A stretch of DNA of 64,000 nt from UMGS1958 sp045542415 (GCA_045542415.1 JAZQKZ010000066.1:36591-100590); one strand, 5' to 3'; numbered from the stretch's first letter, positions 26,849 to 35,761 are shown. Numbers and translations are program-made. The notes: generated by a model not told the origin, from the sequence alone.

Positions 26849-27090
26849 CACTTTTTTTCTTCCAACCGCCAATTTTCTTGCCAATTTCGGGATTTTTATA
26901 AAAAATCCACAAAGCCGCGGCGGTATTTCCAAAAGTCACTTGTCAATATTTATATACTGATTTGGTCTTTCAATACGTTAGACGTAAAGTTCCAAAAAAA
27001 GTTCCACTTTTTTTAAATTTTTTTATTTTTTCTTTTTTTCTTCCTAATATATATAGGAAGAAATCCGGGATGATTATGGGGCAGGCAATC

Positions 27091-27120
27091 AAAAAAAGAG
27101 ATGCCGCAGCATCCCTTTTT
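27091..27120 (-). terminator. Terminator of the Cys-rich mini-protein gene
   Basis: AGGGATGC / GCATCTCT hairpin flanked by A and T runs; the T-run follows on the minus strand. Confidence 0.8.
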
Positions 27121-27124
27121 AGCC

Positions 27125-27325
27125 TTAGCAGCATGAATCATGTCGCTCGTCACAGTCATCGTCATCCCGTGACGGTAAACATTTCCTGTCACAACAGCAG
27201 CAACAGCAATTATTCCCGCTCCCGAAAATATTGCCGTCCGAGCAAAGAACAAGAATAACAATAATTACTATCCATATCCACCAGCCCGATCCGTTGTCAT
27301 TACCGCAGTTTCCGAATAAGCTCAT
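27125..27325 (-). CDS. Small Cys-rich membrane protein
   Basis: 66 residues from the ATG at 27325, chosen because AGGAGG lies 9 nt upstream. The order is a short Gly/Asn head with one Cys, a Trp/Ile-rich membrane helix (GWWIWIVIIVILVL, ~13-26), a run of six cysteines (~37-42) and a tail of Asp, Arg and Cys (SRDDDDCDERHDSCC). It resembles the small YjcZ-like or coat-associated proteins of spore formers only in general design. A CATAATATA element on the minus strand (~27345) fits a late sporulation -10 box. Function unknown. Confidence 0.7.
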   Translation of the reverse strand: MSLFGNCGNDNGSGWWIWIVIIVILVLCSDGNIFGSGNNCCCCCCDRKCLPSRDDDDCDERHDSCC

Positions 27326-27427
27326 ATTCAACAGCCTCCTTTCACAGTATATTATGCTGCAAAGGACGGTTGTGTGATAAAACATATGCAATCTGCACGT
27401 CGGCAGACTGCGAGAAATTAGGGCAGA

Positions 27428-27484
27428 TTTTGCGAAAAGGAAGCGTCGGCGTACGATGGTACGTTAGCATTTCTTTTCGTAAAA
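27428..27484. other. Long imperfect hairpin in a non-coding gap
   Basis: TTTTGCGAAAAGGAA pairs with the complementary arm ending at 27484 (15 bp with two G-U pairs on the plus strand), and CGTAC/GTACG closes the GATG loop. No T-run follows. The whole gap 27326-27616 has no convincing gene; two ~60-codon frames there look incidental. Confidence 0.5.
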
Positions 27485-27616
27485 AACGCATAACGACAGC
27501 GTTCCTCAATGGGATGCTGCCGTTCGCACAAGAATGCCAAAGCTTCAATTTATAAATTCCATTAACACAGTTATGCGCGGTCTGACCAATTTATCGACGG
27601 TCTGAGGTGCGTGCAA

Positions 27617-27901
27617 TTATGCATGTACCTCATTAAATACATATCTTCCGTCATCTGTCGGCATGACATATAACATTATTTTTGTCAGATTGGGACGGCG
27701 GACAATCACCGCATAGCCCTGCTCTGTTTTCTGCACAGGCGAATATACTGCGCCCGGATAATTACTTTCCACATACTTGGCAATTGCTTCATGCTCATTC
27801 TTGAAACGGTATTTATTAAATATTCCCTTTCCTGTTATCGCCGAATAAACAGTCGCCGTTGCGGCCGCCGCCGCAAAAGCCAATAACTTCTTTTTATTCA
27901 T
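27617..27901 (-). CDS. Small hypothetical exported protein
   Basis: 94 residues. An Ala-rich hydrophobic N-terminus (LLAFAAAAATATVYSA) could be a signal peptide or anchor. The remainder is a small domain with EAIAKYVESNYPGAVY and VIVRRPNLTKIMLYV; it is not recognised. It lies 15 nt after rsmI and ends the mreB operon. Confidence 0.75.
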   Translation of the reverse strand: MNKKKLLAFAAAAATATVYSAITGKGIFNKYRFKNEHEAIAKYVESNYPGAVYSPVQKTEQGYAVIVRRPNLTKIMLYVMPTDDGRYVFNEVHA

Positions 27902-27916
27902 AACTATCCCTCTCTT

Positions 27917-28759
27917 TTATTTATGGTATTCGTTATATACTTCTCGCTTCGGTACACCCCGGTCAGCTGCTGCCTGCTTTATCGCTTCTTTGGAGTTCAT
28001 ACCCTTTTCAATATAGGCATCCACATGCTCACATACAGTCAGCTCACTCCACCAGAGCGAATCCTCTTCAGCTGCCACCTCCGCAGATGCTCCCTCAATT
28101 ACAAGCACATACTCGCCTCTGGGATTTACCTCCTCATAGTATTTCACAGCCTCATCAAGCGTCATCCGCAGAACCTCCTCATGAAGCTTTGTCAGCTCTC
28201 TCACAAGTGCTATCCTGCGTTCACCGCCAAAACAGCTGCTCATATCAGCAAGCGTTGCTTTAAGCTTATGTGGTGCCTCATAGAAAATGAGCGTATGCGT
28301 ATCGTTCTTTACCGACTCAAGATGCTCACGTCTGTGACGCTTGTTCATGGATAAAAATCCCTCAAACGCAAATCGGCTTGTATTGAGTCCTGAGAGGATA
28401 AGTGCATTAATGCCTGCGACCGGACCGGGAATTGAAGTAACTGTTATGTCATTTTCAATACACAGCTTTACCAGATCCTCACCCGGATCGGATATCGCAG
28501 GAGTTCCTGCGTCCGACACCTGTGCTACGTTTTTGCCCTCTTTAAGCAGTGAAATTATATATTCACCCTTGGCAGCTCTGTTATGCTCGTAATAGCTCGT
28601 CATTTGCTTTGAAATGCCGAAATGATTCAGCAGCTGCACCGTTCGGCGTGTATCCTCTGCGGCTATCAGATCAACCGAAGAAAGAACCTCCAACGCTCTT
28701 GGGGATATGTCGCCCAGATTTCCTATAGGTGTAGCTACCAGATACAGTGTTCCACTCAT
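27917..28759 (-). CDS. rsmI: 16S rRNA (cytidine-2'-O)-methyltransferase RsmI
   Basis: 280 residues, usual length. Tetrapyrrole-methylase-type fold with TLYLVATPIGNLGDISPRA at the start, AAEDTRRT, VSDAGTPAISDPGE and the IPGPVAGINALILSG loop. It methylates C1402 of 16S rRNA with SAM. Its ATG overlaps the stop codon of trmN6 (ATGA), so the two are coupled. Confidence 0.97.
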   Translation of the reverse strand: MSGTLYLVATPIGNLGDISPRALEVLSSVDLIAAEDTRRTVQLLNHFGISKQMTSYYEHNRAAKGEYIISLLKEGKNVAQVSDAGTPAISDPGEDLVKLCIENDITVTSIPGPVAGINALILSGLNTSRFAFEGFLSMNKRHRREHLESVKNDTHTLIFYEAPHKLKATLADMSSCFGGERRIALVRELTKLHEEVLRMTLDEAVKYYEEVNPRGEYVLVIEGASAEVAAEEDSLWWSELTVCEHVDAYIEKGMNSKEAIKQAAADRGVPKREVYNEYHK

Positions 28760-29520
28760 GACTGCTCCTTATTTTCACGTCCGTAAATTTTATCAATCTC
28801 TGCCGAATACATGCCGTTTTCATCATACACATACAACGGTTCGGCAATTTTCAAATCTGCCGCCGCACCTCGCATTCCCTCGACCAACAGCAGATTAGCC
28901 GCTTTATACGGTGACGGATGCACCATTCTCAGCAGCTTGGGTTCTATTTTATATTTCCGCATCAGGTACAGAATATCTGCAATTCTTGTCGCACGGTGTA
29001 CCATATAAAACCTGCCCTTTGGTTTTAACAGCTGTGATGATATAGAAATCACATCCTCAAGCGTGCATTTAACCTCGTGCCTTGAAACGGTTTTTGTATC
29101 AGTATCATTCACAATACCCGTACCGCATTTCATATACGGAGGATTGACAGTAATCTTATCAAAGCATGCCTTGCCGTAAATTGATACTGCATCATTTAAA
29201 TCGCCCTGTGTGATATGTACTCTGTCCTCCAGCTTGTTATATATCACACTGCGTTTTGCCATATCGCAGATTTCACTCTGTATTTCAAGTGCATCAAAAC
29301 GCGGTGTGTCTGTCTTTGCACTCATAAGAGTCGGGATAATTCCTGTACCCGTGCATAAATCAAGGGTACGTTGTGACCGTGCATTTTTCGCAAAATCCGA
29401 AAGAAGTACGGCATCAATTCCGAACTTAAACCCGTCCCTCTTCTGTATAAGCATAAGACCTCCGCATTGGAGGTCGTCTATGCATTCATCATCATGTAAG
29501 ATATCAGTTATTTGCCGCAT
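28756..29520 (-). CDS. tRNA1(Val) (adenine(37)-N6)-methyltransferase-like protein
   Basis: 254 residues from the ATG at 29520 (MRQITDILHDDE). Rossmann SAM-binding motif LDLCTGTGIIPTLMS and catalytic NPPY (KITVNPPYMKCG), as in TrmN6/YfiC enzymes that methylate adenine in RNA. The start lies inside the 3' end of fabZ (17-nt overlap), and the end overlaps rsmI by 4 nt. The target base is inferred from the family. Confidence 0.9.
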   Translation of the reverse strand: MRQITDILHDDECIDDLQCGGLMLIQKRDGFKFGIDAVLLSDFAKNARSQRTLDLCTGTGIIPTLMSAKTDTPRFDALEIQSEICDMAKRSVIYNKLEDRVHITQGDLNDAVSIYGKACFDKITVNPPYMKCGTGIVNDTDTKTVSRHEVKCTLEDVISISSQLLKPKGRFYMVHRATRIADILYLMRKYKIEPKLLRMVHPSPYKAANLLLVEGMRGAAADLKIAEPLYVYDENGMYSAEIDKIYGRENKEQS

Positions 29521-29953
29521 TTTCAACTACCGCAAAGCTGATTTCGCCCTTTGCCGCAACCTGTCCCTCAACACTTGCTTCAACATTCGCCTTACCCATA
29601 CCGTGACGGTACATAACAAGCTCTGCTGTTAATGTAAGCGTATCACCCGGTACAACCTGACGGCGGAACTTGAAGTTATTGATACCCGTAAATACTCCCA
29701 GCTTGCCCTTATTCTCCGGCATTGAAAGAAGCATTACCGCACCTGCCTGTGCAAGTGCCTCGCAGATAAGTACGCCCGGCATAATAGGATTACCGGGGAA
29801 ATGACCTGTAAACTGCGGCTCATTGGCTGTTACATTCTTGATTGCTACAATTCTCTTACCCTCTTCAAATTCCACTACCTTATCAATTAAAAGGAACGGA
29901 TAACGGTGGGGTAAAATATTCTGAATGTCAATATTGCTTAAAATTGTTTCCAT
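29504..29953 (-). CDS. fabZ: 3-hydroxyacyl-ACP dehydratase FabZ
   Basis: 149 residues. Hot-dog fold with the FabZ marks LPHRYPFLLIDKV (catalytic His) and GHFPGNPIMPGVLICEALAQ (catalytic Glu). It removes water in fatty-acid elongation. Located 20 nt after mreB, without other fab genes nearby. Confidence 0.96.
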   Translation of the reverse strand: METILSNIDIQNILPHRYPFLLIDKVVEFEEGKRIVAIKNVTANEPQFTGHFPGNPIMPGVLICEALAQAGAVMLLSMPENKGKLGVFTGINNFKFRRQVVPGDTLTLTAELVMYRHGMGKANVEASVEGQVAAKGEISFAVVENAANN

Positions 29954-29973
29954 TTCTTTATTCTCCTTGTTTT

Positions 29974-30999
29974 TTAATCTCTTATATAAGCTTTCTTATG
30001 ATAGATATGCGTCGGCTCCTCGGCAACATCAATATTCTCCAATGCAATACCTGCACCTCTTGCCACACATTCCACCGGATAATCTGCCACACTACATCTT
30101 ACGCCTATCGCCTCGCTTATACGCTGTGCAAGACCGCCTATCAACGCTCCGCCGCCCGTTAAAAGTATGCCGTCATCGATTATATCACCGTGAAGCTCCG
30201 GCGGTGTCGCTTCAAGCACCTCACGGATACGCTCGATTATGTTATATACATATTCCTCAAATTCGCCGCAAAGCTCATTTGCTGATATCTTAACCTTTCC
30301 GGGCAGTCCACTCATCACACTAAGCCCTCTGACCTCAGTGCTAATATCCTCTTCAAGCGGTTTAACCGTACCGATTTCTTTCTTCACACGTTCCGCACTC
30401 AGCGGACCGATATACAGATTTTTTACACGCTTTACATACCGTGCCACCGCATCGGAAAACTCGTCACCCGCAATTTTCAATGACCTGCTTGCAACTATTC
30501 CGCCCAGTGAAATCACTGCAATATCAGTCGTGCCGCCGCCGATATCGACAACCATTGTACCTCGTGCCGCAGAGATTGTCTTTCCTGCACCAAGTGCCGC
30601 CGCAACCGGCTCCTCTATGATATAAATATCCTTTGCCCCGGCATCTCTTGCCGCCTCTACAACAGCTCTTTGCTCAACATCGGTTATACCGCTGGGTACG
30701 CACATCATAATCCTCGGATGACCTATTTTTATTGCACGAACCTTTGACAGGAAATACTTTATCATCTCACGAGTCAATGTGAGGTTTGAGATAACTCCGT
30801 CATTAAGCGGACGTACCGCATGGATATTGGGCGGAGTTCTGCCAAGCATTTCAACCGCAGCATCACCAACCGCCTTAACCTCATTAGAGTCGGTATCAAC
30901 CGCAATAACGGTAGGCTCCTGCAATACAATGCCCTTGTTCTTTATATATATCTGCATAGTGGCGGTGCCTAAATCTATGCTTATATCGCTTGAGAACAT
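29974..30999 (-). CDS. mreB: Rod-shape actin MreB/Mbl
   Basis: 341 residues. Actin-fold ATP-binding marks: DLGTATMQIY, VVDIGGGTTDIAVISLG and LTGGGALIGGL. The filament guides elongation-phase wall synthesis with RodA. mreC and mreD do not follow; fabZ does. Lone mreB/mbl genes coupled to fabZ are known in Firmicutes. First gene of a five-gene operon. Confidence 0.95.
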   Translation of the reverse strand: MFSSDISIDLGTATMQIYIKNKGIVLQEPTVIAVDTDSNEVKAVGDAAVEMLGRTPPNIHAVRPLNDGVISNLTLTREMIKYFLSKVRAIKIGHPRIMMCVPSGITDVEQRAVVEAARDAGAKDIYIIEEPVAAALGAGKTISAARGTMVVDIGGGTTDIAVISLGGIVASRSLKIAGDEFSDAVARYVKRVKNLYIGPLSAERVKKEIGTVKPLEEDISTEVRGLSVMSGLPGKVKISANELCGEFEEYVYNIIERIREVLEATPPELHGDIIDDGILLTGGGALIGGLAQRISEAIGVRCSVADYPVECVARGAGIALENIDVAEEPTHIYHKKAYIRD

Positions 31000-31036
31000 A
31001 TAACGTCCCTTTCTGTCTATAATAATCTACGCTACT

Positions 31037-31065
31037 ATTATAACGCATTTTAATTCATAAAACAA
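31037..31065 (-). promoter_or_regulatory. Promoter of the mreB operon
   Basis: TTGTTT - 17 bp - TATAAT on the minus strand, ~38 bp before the start codon. Confidence 0.65.
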
Positions 31066-31071
31066 TACCTT

Positions 31072-31887
31072 TTACAGGATTTTCAAAAGTTTTTTTGCGT
31101 TATCGGCAAATATCATTGATTTTTCTGCATCATTGAGACCTGATGAATTTATGTATTTAACCGTCATTTCGGGGCTTTCCCAGGGCGAGTCAGTCGCAAA
31201 CAACACCTTATCCACCCCGTGCTCACGCACTATACGCTCAAACTGCACTATATCCATATCAAGGCTTACATACGCGGTATCAAATCTGACGGGTGTTCCG
31301 ACAAGCCATTTTTCCACATCATCCCACAACCGCCAGCCACCCATATGTGCCGCTATGATATTTTCGCCGCTTATCTCCCAATCCATGACCTTTCTCAGCC
31401 GTTCCGGCTCGCAGTGAACAGGCGGTTCTATACCTATATCACGTCCGGCATGGAGTGTAACCAGCAAGCCAAGCTTTTCGCACAGCTTTAAAATGCAGAT
31501 TGATTCAGGAGAATCAATATAAAACTGCTGATATTCCGGATGAAGCTTAATTCCCTTTAAGCCCTTTTCGGCTATATCATACAGCACACTTTCCCAGTCC
31601 TCCTGCATAGGATGGAGAGATCCAAACGAAAACAGTCTGTCGATATTATTCGTTGCCGCCGCAACGGTATTTATTGTATTTGTCTGTTTTGGTGCAGTTG
31701 CAATAGGAAGTACAACTGAAACATCAACCCCATGCTCATCCATTGATTTTAATAATCCCGAAACAGTCGCATCGGTATAGTTCGGAGTATATTTTTTCTC
31801 TACACGCATTGTATTGGACTGCAACACCTCAATAGTGCGTGCGGCTATTTTTTCCGGAAAAGTATGAGTATGAAAATCTATAAGCAT
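31072..31887 (-). CDS. Amidohydrolase 2 family metal-dependent hydrolase
   Basis: 271 residues from the ATG at 31887 (MLIDFHTHTFPE), favoured over an in-frame start six codons upstream because AAAGGG lies ~8 nt before it. TIM-barrel hydrolase with HTHTFPE, IKLHPEY, HAGRD, HMGG and ATDSPWESPE (metal-binding His/Asp). The family covers decarboxylases and lactone or imide hydrolases; the substrate is not evident. Monocistronic. Confidence 0.9.
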   Translation of the reverse strand: MLIDFHTHTFPEKIAARTIEVLQSNTMRVEKKYTPNYTDATVSGLLKSMDEHGVDVSVVLPIATAPKQTNTINTVAAATNNIDRLFSFGSLHPMQEDWESVLYDIAEKGLKGIKLHPEYQQFYIDSPESICILKLCEKLGLLVTLHAGRDIGIEPPVHCEPERLRKVMDWEISGENIIAAHMGGWRLWDDVEKWLVGTPVRFDTAYVSLDMDIVQFERIVREHGVDKVLFATDSPWESPEMTVKYINSSGLNDAEKSMIFADNAKKLLKIL

Positions 31888-31919
31888 TGTTTTAGTCCCT
31901 TTCATTATCTGTTATTTTT

Positions 31920-31948
31920 ATTATATCAAAATCATAGCAATTGTACAA
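31920..31948 (-). promoter_or_regulatory. Promoter of the amidohydrolase gene
   Basis: TTGTAC - 17 bp - TATAAT on the minus strand. Confidence 0.8.
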
Positions 31949-31990
31949 GTGTTATTTGGTGCTGTATAGCAAAAAACTTGCGTGGTATGC

Positions 31991-32034
31991 TAAATTATGG
32001 TTTATGCGATTTGTTAGCACTTAACCACAATTCA
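31991..32034. repeat. Dispersed intergenic inverted repeat, second copy
   Basis: TAAATTATGGTTTAT followed after 7 bp by GTTAGCACTT and a decayed right arm TTAACCACAATTCA; same architecture as 20290-20336. It lies upstream of the amidohydrolase promoter. Confidence 0.7.
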
Positions 32035-32051
32035 CACATCCGCACATAACA

Positions 32052-32080
32052 CAAGGAGGTGTTGACACAACACCTCCTTG
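32052..32080 (-). terminator. Perfect 13-bp palindrome after the small peptide gene
   Basis: CAAGGAGGTGTTG / CAACACCTCCTTG with a 3-nt loop, 8 bp beyond the peptide stop. It lacks a good T-run, so it may be a weak terminator or a 3' stabiliser. Confidence 0.65.
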
Positions 32081-32087
32081 ACCTCAC

Positions 32088-32282
32088 TTATTTATACATA
32101 ATACTTTCAAGATTAACCGTCGTGGATCCATGCGTGGAAATGCCCTTTCCGTTAATCATAACATCATTCAATGCACCTGCGGCATAGTCATACTTCTTAG
32201 GAGTCGAAACACTTATCGTAAGAATGTCTTCTTCCGTATCAAAAATAACACTCTCAAGCTTTGGAGCTATATATTTCTTCAT
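32088..32282 (-). CDS. Small peptide with MKKY..P......FD.EEDILT N-terminal motif
   Basis: 64 residues, no signal peptide, no Cys. The N-terminus (MKKYIAPKLESVIFDTEEDI, then LTISVSTPKKYDY) shares its first ~27 positions with the 60-residue peptide at 47845-48027, whereas the C-terminal half differs and is rich in Asn, Gly, Ser and Thr. The start lies 2 nt after the stop of the 923-residue surface protein and its GGAGG lies inside that gene, so the two are translationally coupled. A conserved head with a variable tail is typical of peptide precursors, but no maturation enzyme is nearby. Function unknown. Confidence 0.8.
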   Translation of the reverse strand: MKKYIAPKLESVIFDTEEDILTISVSTPKKYDYAAGALNDVMINGKGISTHGSTTVNLESIMYK

Positions 32283-32284
32283 GA

Positions 32285-35056
32285 TTATTGCGCCTCCTCC
32301 ACTGTAACCTCCGAATATCTGTTATATTCGCTTTCTCTGTATCCCTCTGCTGTTGTTTCATGAACTATTTCACCTGCGGCATCCTCTGAAATGTCAAGAA
32401 ATTCACTGTCTGCTCCGACCCCTGCTTCTTTCAGCTCAAAGGCTGCACTCGCCTGTGGAGCATAAATATTATCTATTACAATTCCGTATGTGATAACACT
32501 CTCGCCCGTAATAACTGTGGGAAGCTTATCATACAAACGCATTGTCACTTCTCCCGTAAGCTCATTAACAACCACTGCATCAGCTTCTTCATACAATACA
32601 GCTTCCTCTTCGGCATCGTCCGAGGATATATCGTCAAACCCGTTAACAACAAATACCGATATTTCTTCATCGCTACTGTCATCTGTTATGTCGTCAAAGC
32701 CTGCAACAAACGATAGCGATACTCCCTCTGCATCTGCTGCATTTACATTGCTTACCTTCCATATAATACCGCTGTTCACCTGAGCCTCTGTATCACTCAG
32801 AACCGGGGTGGATTCAAAGGTAAACGGATAATCCTCCGCCGAAACTCCGTCAGGTATTTTCACATATGTATCTCCTGAGGGAATTGTAACCGTCCACTGA
32901 CAATGATCATATGAATATCCGCTTACACCCTTTGTGTTAAGGGTGAAACCTGTTGCAATTGTATTTCCGTATATATTCTCTCCGCCGATTGTCTGATTAC
33001 TCTGCCAGATATACTCCTCGCCCACCTTTACATGTGAGCCTTTTTTAAACAAAGCATCGGCAGTATCGGGTACTTCTTTTTCCGATATAAATGACAAATA
33101 CGGATAAACCACGTCCGCACTGAAATGTGCATATACTGTATTACTGTCAGATACTGCGTATGAATATGTTGCACTGTGCGAAAGAAGATTACCATCCTCA
33201 TCATACCAACCCATAAATACATACGAATCCGACGCAGCCTGTGCTGTAAGAGTCACTGTATCTTTCAGCCGTCCATAGCCCTGAGCCGATGTCGTTGTCG
33301 TTTCAACTGTCCTCTCGCTGTCTGAAAGATTGTCAGAGTCGGAAATATCCATCGTTATACTTCCGCCGACATTACTTTCCTTATATGTTGCTTCATTCGT
33401 CTGCTTGGTCATTGCAGCCACCTTTTGCAGATACTCCCATTGTGCTACAAATGTAACACCATAGTCAGCAGCCACTGAAGACTCATTTGTTATTCCGCTT
33501 GTATTTGTATATGACACATCAAGTGTATCATCGCCGGTATCGGTTGTTGAATTGTCATTATACGAAACACTGTGTACCGATTCTATCAATGCACCTGTAT
33601 AGGTGCCGTCATCCTTTTGTCCGCCTCTTGCAAAATACCAGCCGATAAAGCTCACCTTTCCTGCATCCGGAGACACTGCCGACTCGTTGTTTTCCCATAC
33701 CGAATAAGTATTATCATCTGCCCGGGATGACATTGTTATCTCTGTATTCTCCGATGTTCCGTTATATGTTCCTCCGTTAGGATCATATATAACTGTTGCA
33801 CATCTTGAGAATATAAGCTGAATATACTCCGCATTTTCTACTGTAACTGCAAGCGTATATACTCCGTTATTTTCAGTAAAATAATCCGTGTCACTGTATT
33901 CATGGAATGTATCATTTACATACGCACCGAGGAATCTATGATTTTCATCAGCTGCCTCTGCCGTAATACTTATTCCGGTTCCTGCAATATATTTTCCTAT
34001 ATGATCGCTGCCTGCAGTAACCGTAACATTTTCCACTCTGTTTCCGTCAGCATCAGCATCGTCTGCTGTTACAGTTCCTGAACCGCCTCCTGTAGTGGCA
34101 ATTCTTATCGGATACGCAAACGAGAACTTGAACGAATCAAGAAGGTTACCCTCATTCGGATAGCTATCATAATTCTGATATCCGGTAAGTGCCGTAAATG
34201 CAAAGGTTGTTTCCGTCTGTCCCTCCGGAACCTCGTATGTACCTGCATAGTCGCCCCACGCCTCAAGCGTATCCTGAATAATCCAACAGCTCCACTCTTC
34301 ACTTATCTCGGCTGTCTTTGTTAATGAAAAATACTCGTTATAATTACTGTCTGTTATCTCGGAAATATCAAGATCCGGCCTTGAGTATATAGTAAACCTT
34401 TCACTGCACTCATGCACCGGAGTATTTACATCTCCGATATCCGAATCGTCAAAATATCCCGCATCCTCAATGACCTGTGCCATCCAGATGAATATATCAT
34501 TACCGCCCGAGGTTGCTTTTGTATATGAATAGCTTTGCATCGGACCTATAAATAACGCCATTATGTCCTTGGGATGGTTTGATGTTCTTGCACGGTGCGA
34601 AAGTCCCCAGCTCATAATCTCACCCGGAGTTGACGCTATGTTCTGATACAGCGATGCTTTTTCATTCGCCACAAGCTCTGCAAACTGAGTTCCCTCTCTT
34701 GCATAGAAATCCATATCCGGAACATACGAGCTTCTGTCGGGATACAGACTGTCATCCACACCCAACTCAATATAACCCTGAAGCGCCGTAGTCTTCCAAT
34801 AGAACTGAGGATCCTCTGCATCTTTCCAATTTGTCCATGCCTCGAATGCCGTTGAAGACTCAAGACACCACTTACCACTGCCGTGTGCACCTGCTCCGTT
34901 AGTGTGTACACCCGTACCGAAATCACTTTCTGTAATCACGGTATTTTCAAAGCTTCCGTTTCCGAGTGCCGTCGGCAATTCCGAAGCCGAAGCAACTGCG
35001 ACAGACAATACAGGAAATATAATTGCCGCTATTAATGATATCAGTCTTTTCTTCAT
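32285..35056 (-). CDS. Large secreted repeat protein (InlB-like repeats)
   Basis: 923 residues from the ATG at 35056 (MKKRLISLIAAIIF), preferred over an in-frame GTG six codons upstream because of AAAGGA spacing. Signal peptide, then a long N-terminal domain (~25-320) rich in Trp and Tyr. Divergent Listeria/InlB-type repeats follow with VIYDPNGGTYNG, VSFIGWYFARGG and YVFMGWYDEDGNLLS, and a C-terminal part with tandem GFDDI(T/S)-type acidic repeats. No sortase or SLH anchor is visible. Probably a surface or secreted binding protein. It is coupled to the downstream small peptide. Confidence 0.85.
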   Translation of the reverse strand: MKKRLISLIAAIIFPVLSVAVASASELPTALGNGSFENTVITESDFGTGVHTNGAGAHGSGKWCLESSTAFEAWTNWKDAEDPQFYWKTTALQGYIELGVDDSLYPDRSSYVPDMDFYAREGTQFAELVANEKASLYQNIASTPGEIMSWGLSHRARTSNHPKDIMALFIGPMQSYSYTKATSGGNDIFIWMAQVIEDAGYFDDSDIGDVNTPVHECSERFTIYSRPDLDISEITDSNYNEYFSLTKTAEISEEWSCWIIQDTLEAWGDYAGTYEVPEGQTETTFAFTALTGYQNYDSYPNEGNLLDSFKFSFAYPIRIATTGGGSGTVTADDADADGNRVENVTVTAGSDHIGKYIAGTGISITAEAADENHRFLGAYVNDTFHEYSDTDYFTENNGVYTLAVTVENAEYIQLIFSRCATVIYDPNGGTYNGTSENTEITMSSRADDNTYSVWENNESAVSPDAGKVSFIGWYFARGGQKDDGTYTGALIESVHSVSYNDNSTTDTGDDTLDVSYTNTSGITNESSVAADYGVTFVAQWEYLQKVAAMTKQTNEATYKESNVGGSITMDISDSDNLSDSERTVETTTTSAQGYGRLKDTVTLTAQAASDSYVFMGWYDEDGNLLSHSATYSYAVSDSNTVYAHFSADVVYPYLSFISEKEVPDTADALFKKGSHVKVGEEYIWQSNQTIGGENIYGNTIATGFTLNTKGVSGYSYDHCQWTVTIPSGDTYVKIPDGVSAEDYPFTFESTPVLSDTEAQVNSGIIWKVSNVNAADAEGVSLSFVAGFDDITDDSSDEEISVFVVNGFDDISSDDAEEEAVLYEEADAVVVNELTGEVTMRLYDKLPTVITGESVITYGIVIDNIYAPQASAAFELKEAGVGADSEFLDISEDAAGEIVHETTAEGYRESEYNRYSEVTVEEAQ

Positions 35057-35156
35057 TGTTCCACGTCCTTTCACCTGTTTTTACCTATCAATAGTTATAT
35101 ATTTATCTGTCGTAAATATTATCAAAGCTCTATGCTTCGTCTTTTATCGTGCAACT

Positions 35157-35185
35157 ATTATAACATATCCACAATACAAATACAA
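35157..35185 (-). promoter_or_regulatory. Promoter of the repeat protein / peptide operon
   Basis: TTGTAT - 17 bp - TATAAT on the minus strand, giving a ~95-nt leader. The rest of 35057-35338 shows nothing else I can support. Confidence 0.75.
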
Positions 35186-35338
35186 TATATCTATACATCT
35201 TTCAGCATTTTCACCACTATTTTCCCACAACACCACCAAACCAACAAAAAAACAGCAGTTTAATGTGAAAATATTAACACTTAATCACCTCCGATTAATC
35301 TCTTTCTGTAAAAAAACGTGATTTTTTGTACAAAATGC

Positions 35339-35371
35339 AAAAAAGGCCATTCCCTGAGGAATAGCCTTTTA
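35339..35371 (-). terminator. Terminator of infC-rpmI-rplT
   Basis: AAAAGGC-ATTCC / GGAAT-GCCTTTT hairpin 10 bp past rplT, T-run on the minus strand. Confidence 0.9.
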
Positions 35372-35380
35372 CTTCTATAT

Positions 35381-35737
35381 TTACGCTCTTGCAGCCTTTG
35401 CAGCCTCAACTAACTTTGCGAAAGCAGCCGAATCTGCGATTGCGATCTCTGAGAGAACCTTTCTGTTCATCTCGATGCCGGCCTTCTTTAAGCCGTTCAT
35501 GAATGTTGAATAGTTCATGCCATTCATCTTTGCAGCAGCGCTGATTCTTGCGATCCAGAGACGTCTGAAATCTCTCTTCTTTCTCTTTCTGCCTACATAA
35601 GCATTCTGCATTGAACGCATAACTGCCTGTGCAGCTACTCTGTACTGCTTGCTCTCAGCTCCTCTGAAGCCCTTAGCAAGCTTTAATATCTTATTGTGTT
35701 TTTTTCTTGTATTTAAAGCACCTTTAACTCTTGCCAT
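35381..35737 (-). CDS. rplT: Ribosomal protein bL20
   Basis: 118 residues, usual length. Basic N-terminal tail (MARVKGALNTRKKHNKILKL), then GFRGAESKQYR and RDFRRLWIARISAAAKMNGM. An early 50S assembly protein that represses its own operon through the leader. 24 nt after rpmI. Confidence 0.98.
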   Translation of the reverse strand: MARVKGALNTRKKHNKILKLAKGFRGAESKQYRVAAQAVMRSMQNAYVGRKRKKRDFRRLWIARISAAAKMNGMNYSTFMNGLKKAGIEMNRKVLSEIAIADSAAFAKLVEAAKAARA

Positions 35738-35761
35738 TGTGGATTACCTCTCTTTCAGAAA

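Noticed and set aside
27370..27555. Possible 60-codon genes in the 27326-27616 gap, one on each strand
   Set aside because: No ribosome binding site, unusual composition and overlap with a strong hairpin; a non-coding reading is more likely.
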